NCBI RefSeq assembly: GCF_048066115.1
Contig: NZ_JBLTYX010000024.1
Span: forward strand, 8,688 to 72,687
DNA: 64,000 bases
Source of the DNA: Niveispirillum sp048066115
GTDB lineage: Bacteria > Pseudomonadota > Alphaproteobacteria > Azospirillales > Azospirillaceae
Reading direction: 5' to 3'
Below, one piece after another: positions 37,404 to 45,576 of this stretch. Position numbers and translations under genes: made by a program. The number at the start of each line of letters is the position of its first letter. The first letter of the stretch is position 1. The notes under the pieces are model-generated. The model saw nothing but the letters and a program-made list of their open reading frames with translations. It was not told where the DNA came from and ran no database searches.

Positions 37404-39971
37404 ATGGCGAGGATTCCGTTCAAAGTTTCGGCGCGAGCCGCTCGGCTGATTGGACGCGAGAATGTCGCCACCTCGCACGGCGCGGTCACCGAATTGGTGA
37501 AAAATGCTTACGATGCCGACGCTGGCGTTTGCGCCGTGCTCTTCCTACCACGTTGGCGGAAGACACCGACTTCCTTCACGCAGCAGGAATTCGAGGTTTT
37601 ACGTGGAATCTTTCCGGCTGCGGAAAGATTGCTCGAAGAACTTGAACGCCGTTGGCACGTAAAAACCGGACTGCCGAGTGCCGATAGAACGGCGTTGAAT
37701 GAAGCTCTCGACGAAATCCTCGATTTGTGGATCGTTGATAATGGCCATGGCATGTCGTCCGATGTCATTAACGAGCGATGGATGGTCATCGGCACCGACG
37801 CAAAAGAGTTAAACGGCCACTCAAATGGTGGACGAGTTGTTACGGGTGCCAAAGGAATCGGGCGCTTCGCCCTCGATCGCCTAGGGCGGGAAAGTGACCT
37901 TTTCTCGGGGCAAAGCGATGCAGATTCCATCGTCCATTGGTTTGTAGACTGGTCCGATTTCGAAGGTGCAGGAAAAATCGTCTCCGATGTTGAAGCCCTG
38001 TTGGAGATGGAAAGCCAACCTCTTTCAGATGTTTACAACAGCAATGGCCTGATTGGTCTCTTGCCCAAAACTCGACCGATCCGTCTCGGCAAGGCCGAAC
38101 CCTTGTCGTTCAAGACGGGCACAGCTATCCGCATCGGGTTGCTCAATGATGCTTGGGATTCCACAGATAGTTTGCGGCTAAAGGACACCTTGGCATCCCT
38201 TCTTCCGCCTCACGAACGCGCTGACTTCGACATCTTCGTCTATGACCATCGAGTTCCAGCAGAAAGTGGGTTTATTGATAACCTACCGCCCGATCAATTT
38301 GATTATCGCATGGTCGCGAACGTCAAAGCCGATGGAACAGTATCAATTAAACTTGAACGCCAGGAAATTGACGCTGACAGAATTCGGGCAAGCGTCTTTG
38401 ATACCGATGCAATGAAGCAGCCTGGGTTTACAAAAGAAGATTTCAATCATGGATATTACAAATATGATACGGATCTTAGGCAACTTCTTCGACTGAAAGA
38501 TGACGAAGATGAAACTCCATATGTAAAAGTTGGACCATTTGATTTTACTCTATATTTCTTTAAGCTACTCAACCCATCCTCCGATAATCTTTTGCGATAT
38601 CCGCAGAGAAACTTTGATGTCTCTCGTCGGCGAGCTTGGCTGAAAAACTCAGGCGGCATTCGGCTCTATCGCGACAACTTTCGCGTTCGGCCTTATGGCG
38701 AGCCAGGCTCTCAAGCCTATGACTGGCTGCTCTTGGGTGAACATGTAGCGCGAAACCCCGTGGCCGCATCACGGGTTGGCTGGAGCGTTCCTCCGCAGCA
38801 GGTTGCAGGGACACTTTATATCACGAAGGAAGGCAACCCGGAACTGGACGATCAATCGAACCGAGAGGGCATACGTAATGAGCGGGCGTTCAGGGCGTTC
38901 AGGGAGATAGTGCGAGCCCTCATTGGTGCGTTCGAACATGATCGTTCCTATATCCTCGGCCAGTTCAACGCGGCCTACGACCGCGACAACCCGCCCCCCC
39001 CCGATGTTGCTGAAGCCCTTCGGATCGTTAAACAATATCGTCGTGATTCAGCTGATGCGGATAGCGGAAAGCGGAAAACGCATAGCGAGACTGGAACCCG
39101 AATTACTGAGCGCGTTAGTTCAGATATCGATAAGATTGGTGAAGCACTGGAATCGAAAGTGCAGGAGAACGAAGCGCTCCGAGAGGATAATCAAGTTCTT
39201 CGCGGCATGGCGACATTGGGCACAATATTAGTGTCGTTCACTCATGAACTGAAGCAGATCAAAGCTGATATGGAAGCACGGGGAGACCGCTTAGCCAGTT
39301 CGGTAAACGCTGTGGTAGATCCTGCGCGGTTGGCCGGGGTCCCTGAACGCGCTCGTCCATTAAGCGTCCTGAACCGAATGCGTCGTCAGGATGAGAAGGT
39401 CAGCCGATGGGTCGATTTTGCGCTTGCGGCTGTTTCGCCTGCGAAACGCCGACGGCGGCTGATCGATATGCAATCCTATTTTGAGGGATTGAAAGAATAC
39501 TGGAATGAATTTCTGACGACCAGAAAAGTAGAATTGCATCTCGGTGAGCGGACCATTGGCAACCTTACAGTCTTAGCCCACGAGATCGATCTCGACAGCA
39601 TATTTTACAACCTTATAAATAACTCCGTCGAGGCTTTCCTCAAACCATCAGCTCAAACGACACGGAAAATCATTATCTCCTCAACCATACCACGGGCTGG
39701 ATGGGTTGAAGTCGAGTATCAAGACAGTGGTCCTGGTCTATCCCCCAATTTTAACGTTGCAGAAGATATTTTCCTATTTGGAGTTACGTCAAAAAAAGAT
39801 GACAGCTTGGGCGAGCCTGGAGGTACAGGCATCGGCATGTGGTTGCTTCGAAATGTCGTTGACGACTATCGTGGCATCGTCGATCTACGCTGTAAGCTAG
39901 GGGAGCCCGGGTTTAAACTCGCTGTGCGCCTTCCAACTCACCGTACCGGCGCGGAGATTGGTCATGGTTGA
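37404..39971 (+). CDS. Double-GHKL ATPase/soluble histidine-kinase-like protein
   Basis: An 855-residue soluble protein with two GHKL ATPase domains. The N-terminal one is Hsp90/MORC-like: IPFKVSARAARLIG, the N-box ELVKNAYDADA (N34), DNGHGM (112-117) and GAKGIGRFALDRLG (148-161). The C-terminal one is histidine-kinase-like: FTHELKQ around H614 is a possible phospho-acceptor H-box, the N-box is DSIFYNLINNSVEAFL (from 731), then DSGPGLS (from 774) and GGTGIGMWLLRNVV. The middle part has a coiled-coil-like stretch (about 560-610). No membrane segment or typical sensor domain is seen. First gene of a four-gene overlapping operon; the response-regulator gene starts inside its end. Inference: it senses an intracellular signal (phage DNA or a chaperone-like client) and phosphorylates the next protein. 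A+T-richer than the flanking trb genes. Confidence 0.85.
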   Translation: MARIPFKVSARAARLIGRENVATSHGAVTELVKNAYDADAGVCAVLFLPRWRKTPTSFTQQEFEVLRGIFPAAERLLEELERRWHVKTGLPSADRTALNEALDEILDLWIVDNGHGMSSDVINERWMVIGTDAKELNGHSNGGRVVTGAKGIGRFALDRLGRESDLFSGQSDADSIVHWFVDWSDFEGAGKIVSDVEALLEMESQPLSDVYNSNGLIGLLPKTRPIRLGKAEPLSFKTGTAIRIGLLNDAWDSTDSLRLKDTLASLLPPHERADFDIFVYDHRVPAESGFIDNLPPDQFDYRMVANVKADGTVSIKLERQEIDADRIRASVFDTDAMKQPGFTKEDFNHGYYKYDTDLRQLLRLKDDEDETPYVKVGPFDFTLYFFKLLNPSSDNLLRYPQRNFDVSRRRAWLKNSGGIRLYRDNFRVRPYGEPGSQAYDWLLLGEHVARNPVAASRVGWSVPPQQVAGTLYITKEGNPELDDQSNREGIRNERAFRAFREIVRALIGAFEHDRSYILGQFNAAYDRDNPPPPDVAEALRIVKQYRRDSADADSGKRKTHSETGTRITERVSSDIDKIGEALESKVQENEALREDNQVLRGMATLGTILVSFTHELKQIKADMEARGDRLASSVNAVVDPARLAGVPERARPLSVLNRMRRQDEKVSRWVDFALAAVSPAKRRRRLIDMQSYFEGLKEYWNEFLTTRKVELHLGERTIGNLTVLAHEIDLDSIFYNLINNSVEAFLKPSAQTTRKIIISSTIPRAGWVEVEYQDSGPGLSPNFNVAEDIFLFGVTSKKDDSLGEPGGTGIGMWLLRNVVDDYRGIVDLRCKLGEPGFKLAVRLPTHRTGAEIGHG

Positions 39972-40644
39972 ATCGTCTGAAACAATAAGGCTGCCGAGTA
40001 TCGCTTATATTGACGAGCACGAGGACGCCCGGGACGATTTTTTCACAGATGCCTACCAAAGTGGTCTGTTCAAGGAAGTGCACATTTTGGCGCCTGAAAC
40101 GACGCTGATAAGGATGGTTGATAAGCTCCTAGACCTTCGAATCGACGCGGTAGTCTCTGACTTCCAGCTTACCGAGGCAGGGCCGGTTGATTACAATGGC
40201 GAAGCGCTCGTTGAAGCTATCCTTGCCCGAAGAGCAGGATTTCCATGCTTCATTAGAACTTCGTTCGACGATGCCGCTCTAAGGGCGGCCGACGATGTCA
40301 ATCGCGTTTACTCAAAAAACCCGAAGGCAGCTACGGGGGGACGGGAACAGCTTCTGCAAAGGATCGCACTTCAGATTGAGCGTCACCATACTCGTTTAGC
40401 CGAATGGCAAGCCGAACTTGATGACCTCCTATCCATCGACCGGAAAGCTCTGACAGCTGTGCAAGTCGACCGCATTCTAGAGCTTGATGAGGCTATCGAA
40501 GGAAATATAGCCCTTGACGACTCAGTAGCCCGGCAGGTGAAGCGTAATCTTCTTAAAGATGAGAACCTAACCATCCGACATATTGAGCTTATTGATGAAA
40601 CTGAAAGGCTTATAGCGGACATGCGGCGTGCACTCCATGACTGA
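39964..40644 (+). CDS. Response-regulator-like protein with intact REC pocket
   Basis: A 226-residue protein. Residues ~12-125 form a CheY-like receiver domain with all key positions: acidic pair D17/E18 (IAYIDEHED), phospho-acceptor D66 (AVVSDFQL), T99/S100 (FIRTSFDD) and K118 (YSKNP). The C-terminal ~100 residues are helical and charged, with no DNA-binding motif that I recognise. ATG at 39964 has GGAG seven bases upstream and overlaps the kinase-like gene by 8 bp. The partner kinase is the preceding gene. Inference: phosphorylation controls interaction with the HNH nuclease or methylase encoded next, rather than transcription. Confidence 0.8.
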   Translation: MVESSETIRLPSIAYIDEHEDARDDFFTDAYQSGLFKEVHILAPETTLIRMVDKLLDLRIDAVVSDFQLTEAGPVDYNGEALVEAILARRAGFPCFIRTSFDDAALRAADDVNRVYSKNPKAATGGREQLLQRIALQIERHHTRLAEWQAELDDLLSIDRKALTAVQVDRILELDEAIEGNIALDDSVARQVKRNLLKDENLTIRHIELIDETERLIADMRRALHD

Positions 40645-41245
40645 ATTTCTCAAAATGCATCATCGAGCCCCGGTTCGGCGTGAAGTAGCAACTCAAGTTC
40701 GCTATGCCCTATATCGCGATGACCTTCGTCTAGACTTTCTTCAGGCATGCGGCTATTGCGGCGATGGAGATGAGCGTATTGATCGGTCGACATTTCATAT
40801 CGATCATTTCGCACCGAAGAAGCGGTTTCCGGAACTGGAATTGGCCTATACGAACCTCGTCTACGCCTGTCGGTTCTGCAATGTAAGCAAGTCCGATCAC
40901 TGGATCGGCAACGATCCTAAAGTACCGAATAACGGCACGGTGGGTTTTGTGGATCCGTGTTCCGATGACTACGACATCCATCTTGGACGAGATGCCGGAG
41001 GCCGGATCGTAGCCAGAACAGAACTCGGCCGCTACATCATCCGACGGCTTAGCCTTCATTTAATCCGGCATGAGCTGCTTTGGCGCGCTCGTAGAATGCG
41101 AATTCAACGTGGCGAGATTCAAAACTTAATCGACGAATATAAGGTAAGTGGAAGATCGCTTCCCGAATATGCAGGCCTTCTCGACCGTTTCTTTGAACTG
41201 ACGAAATCAATTGAAAATTATGAACTACGTGCCGTCTCACAATAA
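40637..41245 (+). CDS. HNH endonuclease
   Basis: A 202-residue HNH nuclease. The zinc and active-site pattern is complete: C38/C41 (CGYC), the histidine-rich beta strand HIDHFAPKKRF (H54, D56, H57), N73 (YTNLVYACRFCN) and C78/C81. This is the same general class as HNH effectors in restriction systems and in retron or Septu-type defence operons. The start ATG at 40637 overlaps the response-regulator stop by 8 bp; a GTG at 40628 is an alternative. It would be the DNA-cutting component of the cassette. Its 3' end overlaps the methylase start by 26 bp. Confidence 0.85.
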   Translation: MTEFLKMHHRAPVRREVATQVRYALYRDDLRLDFLQACGYCGDGDERIDRSTFHIDHFAPKKRFPELELAYTNLVYACRFCNVSKSDHWIGNDPKVPNNGTVGFVDPCSDDYDIHLGRDAGGRIVARTELGRYIIRRLSLHLIRHELLWRARRMRIQRGEIQNLIDEYKVSGRSLPEYAGLLDRFFELTKSIENYELRAVSQ

Positions 41246-42857
41246 GCGATCCGCGATTCGACATACTGGCGCGGTCTACACTCCGAGCAAAGTGGCTACG
41301 GCCATCATCCGTTGTGCGATGAGTGACCTTCCGAGCCGCCCCCTCAGAGTGTTGGAGCCGAGCGCCGGTGATGGGGTATTCCTCGGACAGCTCGCCAACC
41401 TGATGCCACACCACGACCTCTTAGCAATCGATATTGATGAGGAGGTTGTCGATAGATTGCGCGAAAGCGCCGCATACTGGCCAACATCGACCACACTACA
41501 TGTTGACGATTTCGTTCAATTCGCCTGCAACACTATAGAGGCAGGGAGTCCCGGCTTTGACCTCATCGTCGGCAATCCTCCCTTCATCCGGAAGCACAAC
41601 TTTCCGGCATCCTTCAAGGCAGCTTTGAAGAGGCTTTCCGAAGTTACAGAGTACCCGCTGCCAGATCTTAAGAACAGCTGGGCGGCTTTCCTAGTAGCCT
41701 CGGCAAAGCTCATTACCGATGATGGCGTAGTCGCGTTCGTATTGCCCTATGAGCTAATCACTGTGGCATATGGTCATGCGGCGTTAAACCAAATGCTTAA
41801 AGTGTTTTCGTGTATCGACCTTTTCATTTCGGACCAGAAGGCATTTACAGAGATTGAGCAAGACGCCGTCATCTTCATTGGTCGGCGAGGGTCAACGAAC
41901 CGCAAGGGATTGTTCGTTCAGCGCGTTCAGCAGATGTCCGATTTGACGAAAGCGATTGAGCATACCTTGAGCCTTGCGCCGGATCGGCCCCTTGCGTTGG
42001 ACCTGAATGCGTTTCTGATCGATTCAGAGATAATGCCGACGCTACGGCGACTTCAATCGGACCTCAAGAAATTCTCAGACTTGGCAACCACCGCGCCAGG
42101 TGTGGTGACCGCTGCCAACAACTTCTTCATACTCAAAGATGAAGAAGTCGAGAGCCTCGGCCTCCAAGCGCACGTCTTACCTATTCTCAAGAAACAAAGC
42201 ATCATCAACCGCTCACCAATATTCTCGAAACTAGATTTTGAAGAATTAGCGAAGCAAGAACCCTGCAGGCTTCTCTATATCAAAGGCGATCATGACAGCC
42301 TTGATCAGAACCTCCAGGCATACATTGCCGAAGGCGTGAGGGCTAAACTGCCCCAGCGATACAAATGTCGAGGTCGGAAAAACTGGTATGAGGTTCGCCT
42401 GGTCGAAAGCGCACCCGGATTCTTCTTCAAGCGATCCTATGGATACCCGCGCATCTGCCTCAACGACGCAGGCGTCTATATCACGGATACTGCCTACGGC
42501 ATTCGTCCAAAAGAGGGGTATTCGATCCGTGGTATATGCTTTTCTTTCTACAATTCGCTTACCATGCTCTTCGCCGAAACTAATGGAAGATTCTACGGTG
42601 GAGGTGTTCTTGAACTCTCCCCGAATGAGCTGAAAGGTCTTCCAATCATCTATCATGAGCCGACTGATGAGGAGTTTAAGGTTTTCGTGAAACTTCACAA
42701 GGAAGCCGGCAATGACCCTACAGTGATCCTCGACTTTGGAGATCTCTGGCTCCGCGAGCATCCAGCAGCAAAAGACATCGATTTAGTCGGCATTCGAAAA
42801 GCGTGGGCCGCAGTTCGTTCCCATCGCCTTAGACACAGCAGTCAATCGAAGACCTGA
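41220..42857 (+). CDS. Eco57I-like N6-adenine DNA methyltransferase
   Basis: A 545-residue DNA methyltransferase. GAVYTPSKVATAII near the N-terminus, SAM-binding motif I LEPSAGDGVFL (46-52 core), acidic end AIDID, and catalytic motif IV LIVGNPPFIRKHN (NPPF at 119-122) define an N6-adenine methylase of the Eco57I/TaqI type. The C-terminal ~250 residues are likely the target-recognition domain. It would protect host DNA from the HNH nuclease or mark DNA for recognition. No nuclease motif was seen in it, unlike type IIG enzymes. Last gene of the operon, followed by a tandem repeat. Confidence 0.85.
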   Translation: MNYVPSHNKRSAIRHTGAVYTPSKVATAIIRCAMSDLPSRPLRVLEPSAGDGVFLGQLANLMPHHDLLAIDIDEEVVDRLRESAAYWPTSTTLHVDDFVQFACNTIEAGSPGFDLIVGNPPFIRKHNFPASFKAALKRLSEVTEYPLPDLKNSWAAFLVASAKLITDDGVVAFVLPYELITVAYGHAALNQMLKVFSCIDLFISDQKAFTEIEQDAVIFIGRRGSTNRKGLFVQRVQQMSDLTKAIEHTLSLAPDRPLALDLNAFLIDSEIMPTLRRLQSDLKKFSDLATTAPGVVTAANNFFILKDEEVESLGLQAHVLPILKKQSIINRSPIFSKLDFEELAKQEPCRLLYIKGDHDSLDQNLQAYIAEGVRAKLPQRYKCRGRKNWYEVRLVESAPGFFFKRSYGYPRICLNDAGVYITDTAYGIRPKEGYSIRGICFSFYNSLTMLFAETNGRFYGGGVLELSPNELKGLPIIYHEPTDEEFKVFVKLHKEAGNDPTVILDFGDLWLREHPAAKDIDLVGIRKAWAAVRSHRLRHSSQSKT

Positions 42858-42873
42858 AGATTACAATGACGGT

Positions 42874-42929
42874 CTGGCGACTGGCGACTGGCGACTGGCG
42901 ACTGGCGACTGGCGACTGGCGACTGGCGA
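42874..42929. repeat. Tandem repeat, 8 x CTGGCGA
   Basis: Eight perfect head-to-tail copies of the 7-mer CTGGCGA, 16 bp after the methylase stop codon. 7-bp repeats of this kind change copy number by slippage. It lies in the 195-bp gap between the cassette and the copG-like gene, at the cassette boundary. Confidence 0.95.
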
Positions 42930-43052
42930 TGGAGAACTCAGCGCAGCTAGAAAAGTAACTGCTATTTTAATGCCTTGATTCAGGTTGTTTGCCCCAATTG
43001 CAATCTCTACTGGCCATGTTAAAATTTTGCTGTGGTAACGGGTGAGTTCACA

Positions 43053-43463
43053 TCACCCCATGCGGTCTACCTCCTCAACAATCTCCTGCCTCAGCGCTGG
43101 CCCCTTCGCTAATCTGCGGCCCAGCGCATCAAGGAACGCATCATACCGTTCCGCCCCCTTTGCCCGTGCCGCCGTCTGCGCCGGCTCTGGCAAAGCTGGT
43201 GTGCTGTTGAGCCAGAAGCGCACAAAGAGGGCCAGCGTCTCGATGCCGATGCCGACATCGCGCTCGACCCGCTGATGGCGGCGATCCAACTGGTCCAGCC
43301 GCCGGATGACAGCCGCTTCCTGCCGCTCGGGGGCATCGGGCGACAGGAAGGAGGCAATGGCTGCCTCGGCGACAAGGGACAGGGACTGATTGCGGCGGGC
43401 CGCATAGTCCGACAGGGTGCGCATGATGACGGGGTCGAGATAGACGGACAGGCGGGCTTTCAT
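43053..43463 (-). CDS. CopG-like ribbon-helix-helix protein beside traG
   Basis: A 136-residue protein whose N-terminus (MKARLSVYLDPVIMRTLSDY, ARRNQSLSLVAEAAIASFLS) is a ribbon-helix-helix DNA-binding domain. The remainder is helical with no known domain visible. It follows traG by 7 bp on the same strand, a conserved arrangement in these elements, and probably helps regulate or position conjugation. Start ATG at 43463 is preferred over longer frames that overlap traG. Confidence 0.78.
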   Translation of the reverse strand: MKARLSVYLDPVIMRTLSDYAARRNQSLSLVAEAAIASFLSPDAPERQEAAVIRRLDQLDRRHQRVERDVGIGIETLALFVRFWLNSTPALPEPAQTAARAKGAERYDAFLDALGRRLAKGPALRQEIVEEVDRMG

Positions 43464-43470
43464 CCGGGCC

Positions 43471-45459
43471 TCACAGGTCGATGCCGTCATTCGGGTCCAG
43501 CGCCGCCTGCCGGGCAGATCGCCGCATGGTTCGTGCCAGGGCACGGGAACGGCTGCTGTCCGCGTCCGCCTCCTCGGCGCCATCGTCAAACTCGTTCACC
43601 GGCGGGGCAGCTGCCACAACAATGTCTTCGTGCGGCTCAAGCCCTGGCTCCCGGCGCAGGCCGCCGGTTGTCGGGTCCTCATCCTGCAAGTCACCGGGAT
43701 GACCGGCGGCGCTTCCCCTGCCTGGCTGCCGGATCGGCGGCAAGCCGCTCCAATCATCGGGTCGCACCGGTCCCTGGCTCGCCCCAGTCGCGGGCGGCGG
43801 CAGGACGCGCGCCACTAGGCGCCGGTCCTCGTAATACCGGACCTTGGCGGCCCGGATAGGCGGCGTGCCGGAGACCATGACGATCTCCTCGCCAGGTGGC
43901 AGCTGCATCACCTCACCCGGCGTCAGCAGCGGCCGCGCCGTCTCCGACCGCGACACCATCAGATGGCCCAGCCAGGGTGACAGCCGGTGCCCGGCATAGT
44001 TCTTCATCGCCCGCATCTCGGTGGCAGTGCCCAGCGCGTCCGACACCCGCTTGGCCGTGCGTTCATCGTTGGTCGCAAAGCTGACCCGGACATGGCAATT
44101 GTCCAGGATCGAGTTGTTGGGCCCGTAGGCCTTCTCGATCTGGTTCAGGCTCTGGGCGATCAGGAAGGATTTCAGCCCGTAGCCAGCCATGAAGGCCAGC
44201 GCGCTCTCGAAGAAATCCAACCGTCCCAGGGCCGGAAACTCGTCCAGCATCAACAGCAGCCGGTGCCGGCGGTCGCGGTCATGCAGGTCCTCGGTCAGGC
44301 GTCGGCCGATCTGGTTCAGCACCAGCCGGACCAGCGGCTTGGTCCGGCTGATGTCGGACGGCGGCACGACGAGATAGAGCGTCGTCGGCTGTTCACTGGC
44401 CACTAGGTCGGCGATGCGCCAGTCGCAGCGGCTGGTGACCCGGGCCACGACGGGATCGCGGTAGAGGCCGAGGAAGGACATGGCGGTCGACAGCACGCCC
44501 GAGCGTTCATTGTCCGACTTGTTCAGCAGTTCCCGCGCCGCCGAGGCCACCACCGTATGGGGCCGCCCATCCAGATGCGGCGTGGTCATCATCGCCCGCA
44601 GGGTGGCCTCGATGGGGCGCCCCGGATCGGACAGCAGGTTGGCGACACCGGCCAGGGTGCGGTCGGGGCCCGTATAGAGCACATGCAGGATGGCGCCGAC
44701 CAGCAGGCTGTGGCTGGTCTTCTCCCAATGGTTCCGGCGCTCCAGCGAGCCTTCCGGATCGACCAGCACGTCGGCGACATTCTGCACGTCGCGCACCTCC
44801 TGCACGCCGCGGCGGACCTCCAGCAGTGGGTTGTAGGCGGCACTGGCCGGATCGGTGGGATCGAAGCGCAGCACCCGGCCGAAGCGGGCGCGCCAGCCGG
44901 CGGTGCATTCCCAGTTCTCGCCCTTGATGTCATGGACGATGGCGCTTCCGGGCCAAGCCAGCAGCGTGGGCACGACTAGCCCCACACCCTTGCCGGAGCG
45001 GGTCGGCGCGAAGCACAGCACATGCTCGGGGCCATCATGGCGCAGATACTCGGCCTCGAACCGCCCCAGCATGACGCCATTGGCGCCCAGCAGGCCGGCC
45101 GCCGCGATCTCCGGCCGGGTGGCCCAGCGGGCGGAGCCGTAGGTCTCGACGTTCCGCGCTTCCCGCGCCCGCCAGACCGACAGGGCGATGGCGGTGCCGA
45201 TGGCAAGGAATCCGCCCGACAAGGCGATCAGTGCCCCTTCCATGAAAATCCGCGGCGCATAGGCGTCGTACCAGTACCACCACCAGAAGAAGGCCGGCGG
45301 CGGATAGAGCGGTATGCCGGCCAGGTCGGCCCAGGGCATGCCGAGCTGCGGCTGGAAGCCCAGGCGCCATGCCGTCCATTGCGTGGCGCCCCAGATGCAG
45401 GCCAGCACCTCGGCAAGGACGAGCAGGATCTGGCCCCAGAGGATGCGGGTTCCCGACAT
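43471..45459 (-). CDS. traG: Type IV coupling protein TraG/VirD4
   Basis: A 662-residue coupling ATPase that brings the relaxase-DNA complex to the channel. N-terminal membrane segments (LLVLAEVLACIWGATQW; ALIALSGGFLAIGTAIALSV) precede ARWATRPEI, Walker A CFAPTRSGKGVGLVVPTLLA, Walker B LLLMLDEFPALGRLDFFES and the Q-containing AQSLNQIEKAYG. The C-terminal tail is acidic and low-complexity. ATG at 45459 has GGAGAA upstream. The next gene upstream (hipA) ends 118 bp away. Confidence 0.92.
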   Translation of the reverse strand: MSGTRILWGQILLVLAEVLACIWGATQWTAWRLGFQPQLGMPWADLAGIPLYPPPAFFWWWYWYDAYAPRIFMEGALIALSGGFLAIGTAIALSVWRAREARNVETYGSARWATRPEIAAAGLLGANGVMLGRFEAEYLRHDGPEHVLCFAPTRSGKGVGLVVPTLLAWPGSAIVHDIKGENWECTAGWRARFGRVLRFDPTDPASAAYNPLLEVRRGVQEVRDVQNVADVLVDPEGSLERRNHWEKTSHSLLVGAILHVLYTGPDRTLAGVANLLSDPGRPIEATLRAMMTTPHLDGRPHTVVASAARELLNKSDNERSGVLSTAMSFLGLYRDPVVARVTSRCDWRIADLVASEQPTTLYLVVPPSDISRTKPLVRLVLNQIGRRLTEDLHDRDRRHRLLLMLDEFPALGRLDFFESALAFMAGYGLKSFLIAQSLNQIEKAYGPNNSILDNCHVRVSFATNDERTAKRVSDALGTATEMRAMKNYAGHRLSPWLGHLMVSRSETARPLLTPGEVMQLPPGEEIVMVSGTPPIRAAKVRYYEDRRLVARVLPPPATGASQGPVRPDDWSGLPPIRQPGRGSAAGHPGDLQDEDPTTGGLRREPGLEPHEDIVVAAAPPVNEFDDGAEEADADSSRSRALARTMRRSARQAALDPNDGIDL

Positions 45460-45576
45460 GGTTCTCCGTCCCGGCTGTGCCGGATAAGGGAAAGCCCCAT
45501 GGCGCACCCCTGCCAAGGGGTGTCGATCAGGCATCGCGCCCTGGCGAATGCCGGCGAAGCAATACCGCCCCACGCC

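Noticed and set aside
42874..42929. Possible CRISPR-like array
   Set aside because: Units are 7 bp with no spacers; it is a simple tandem repeat.
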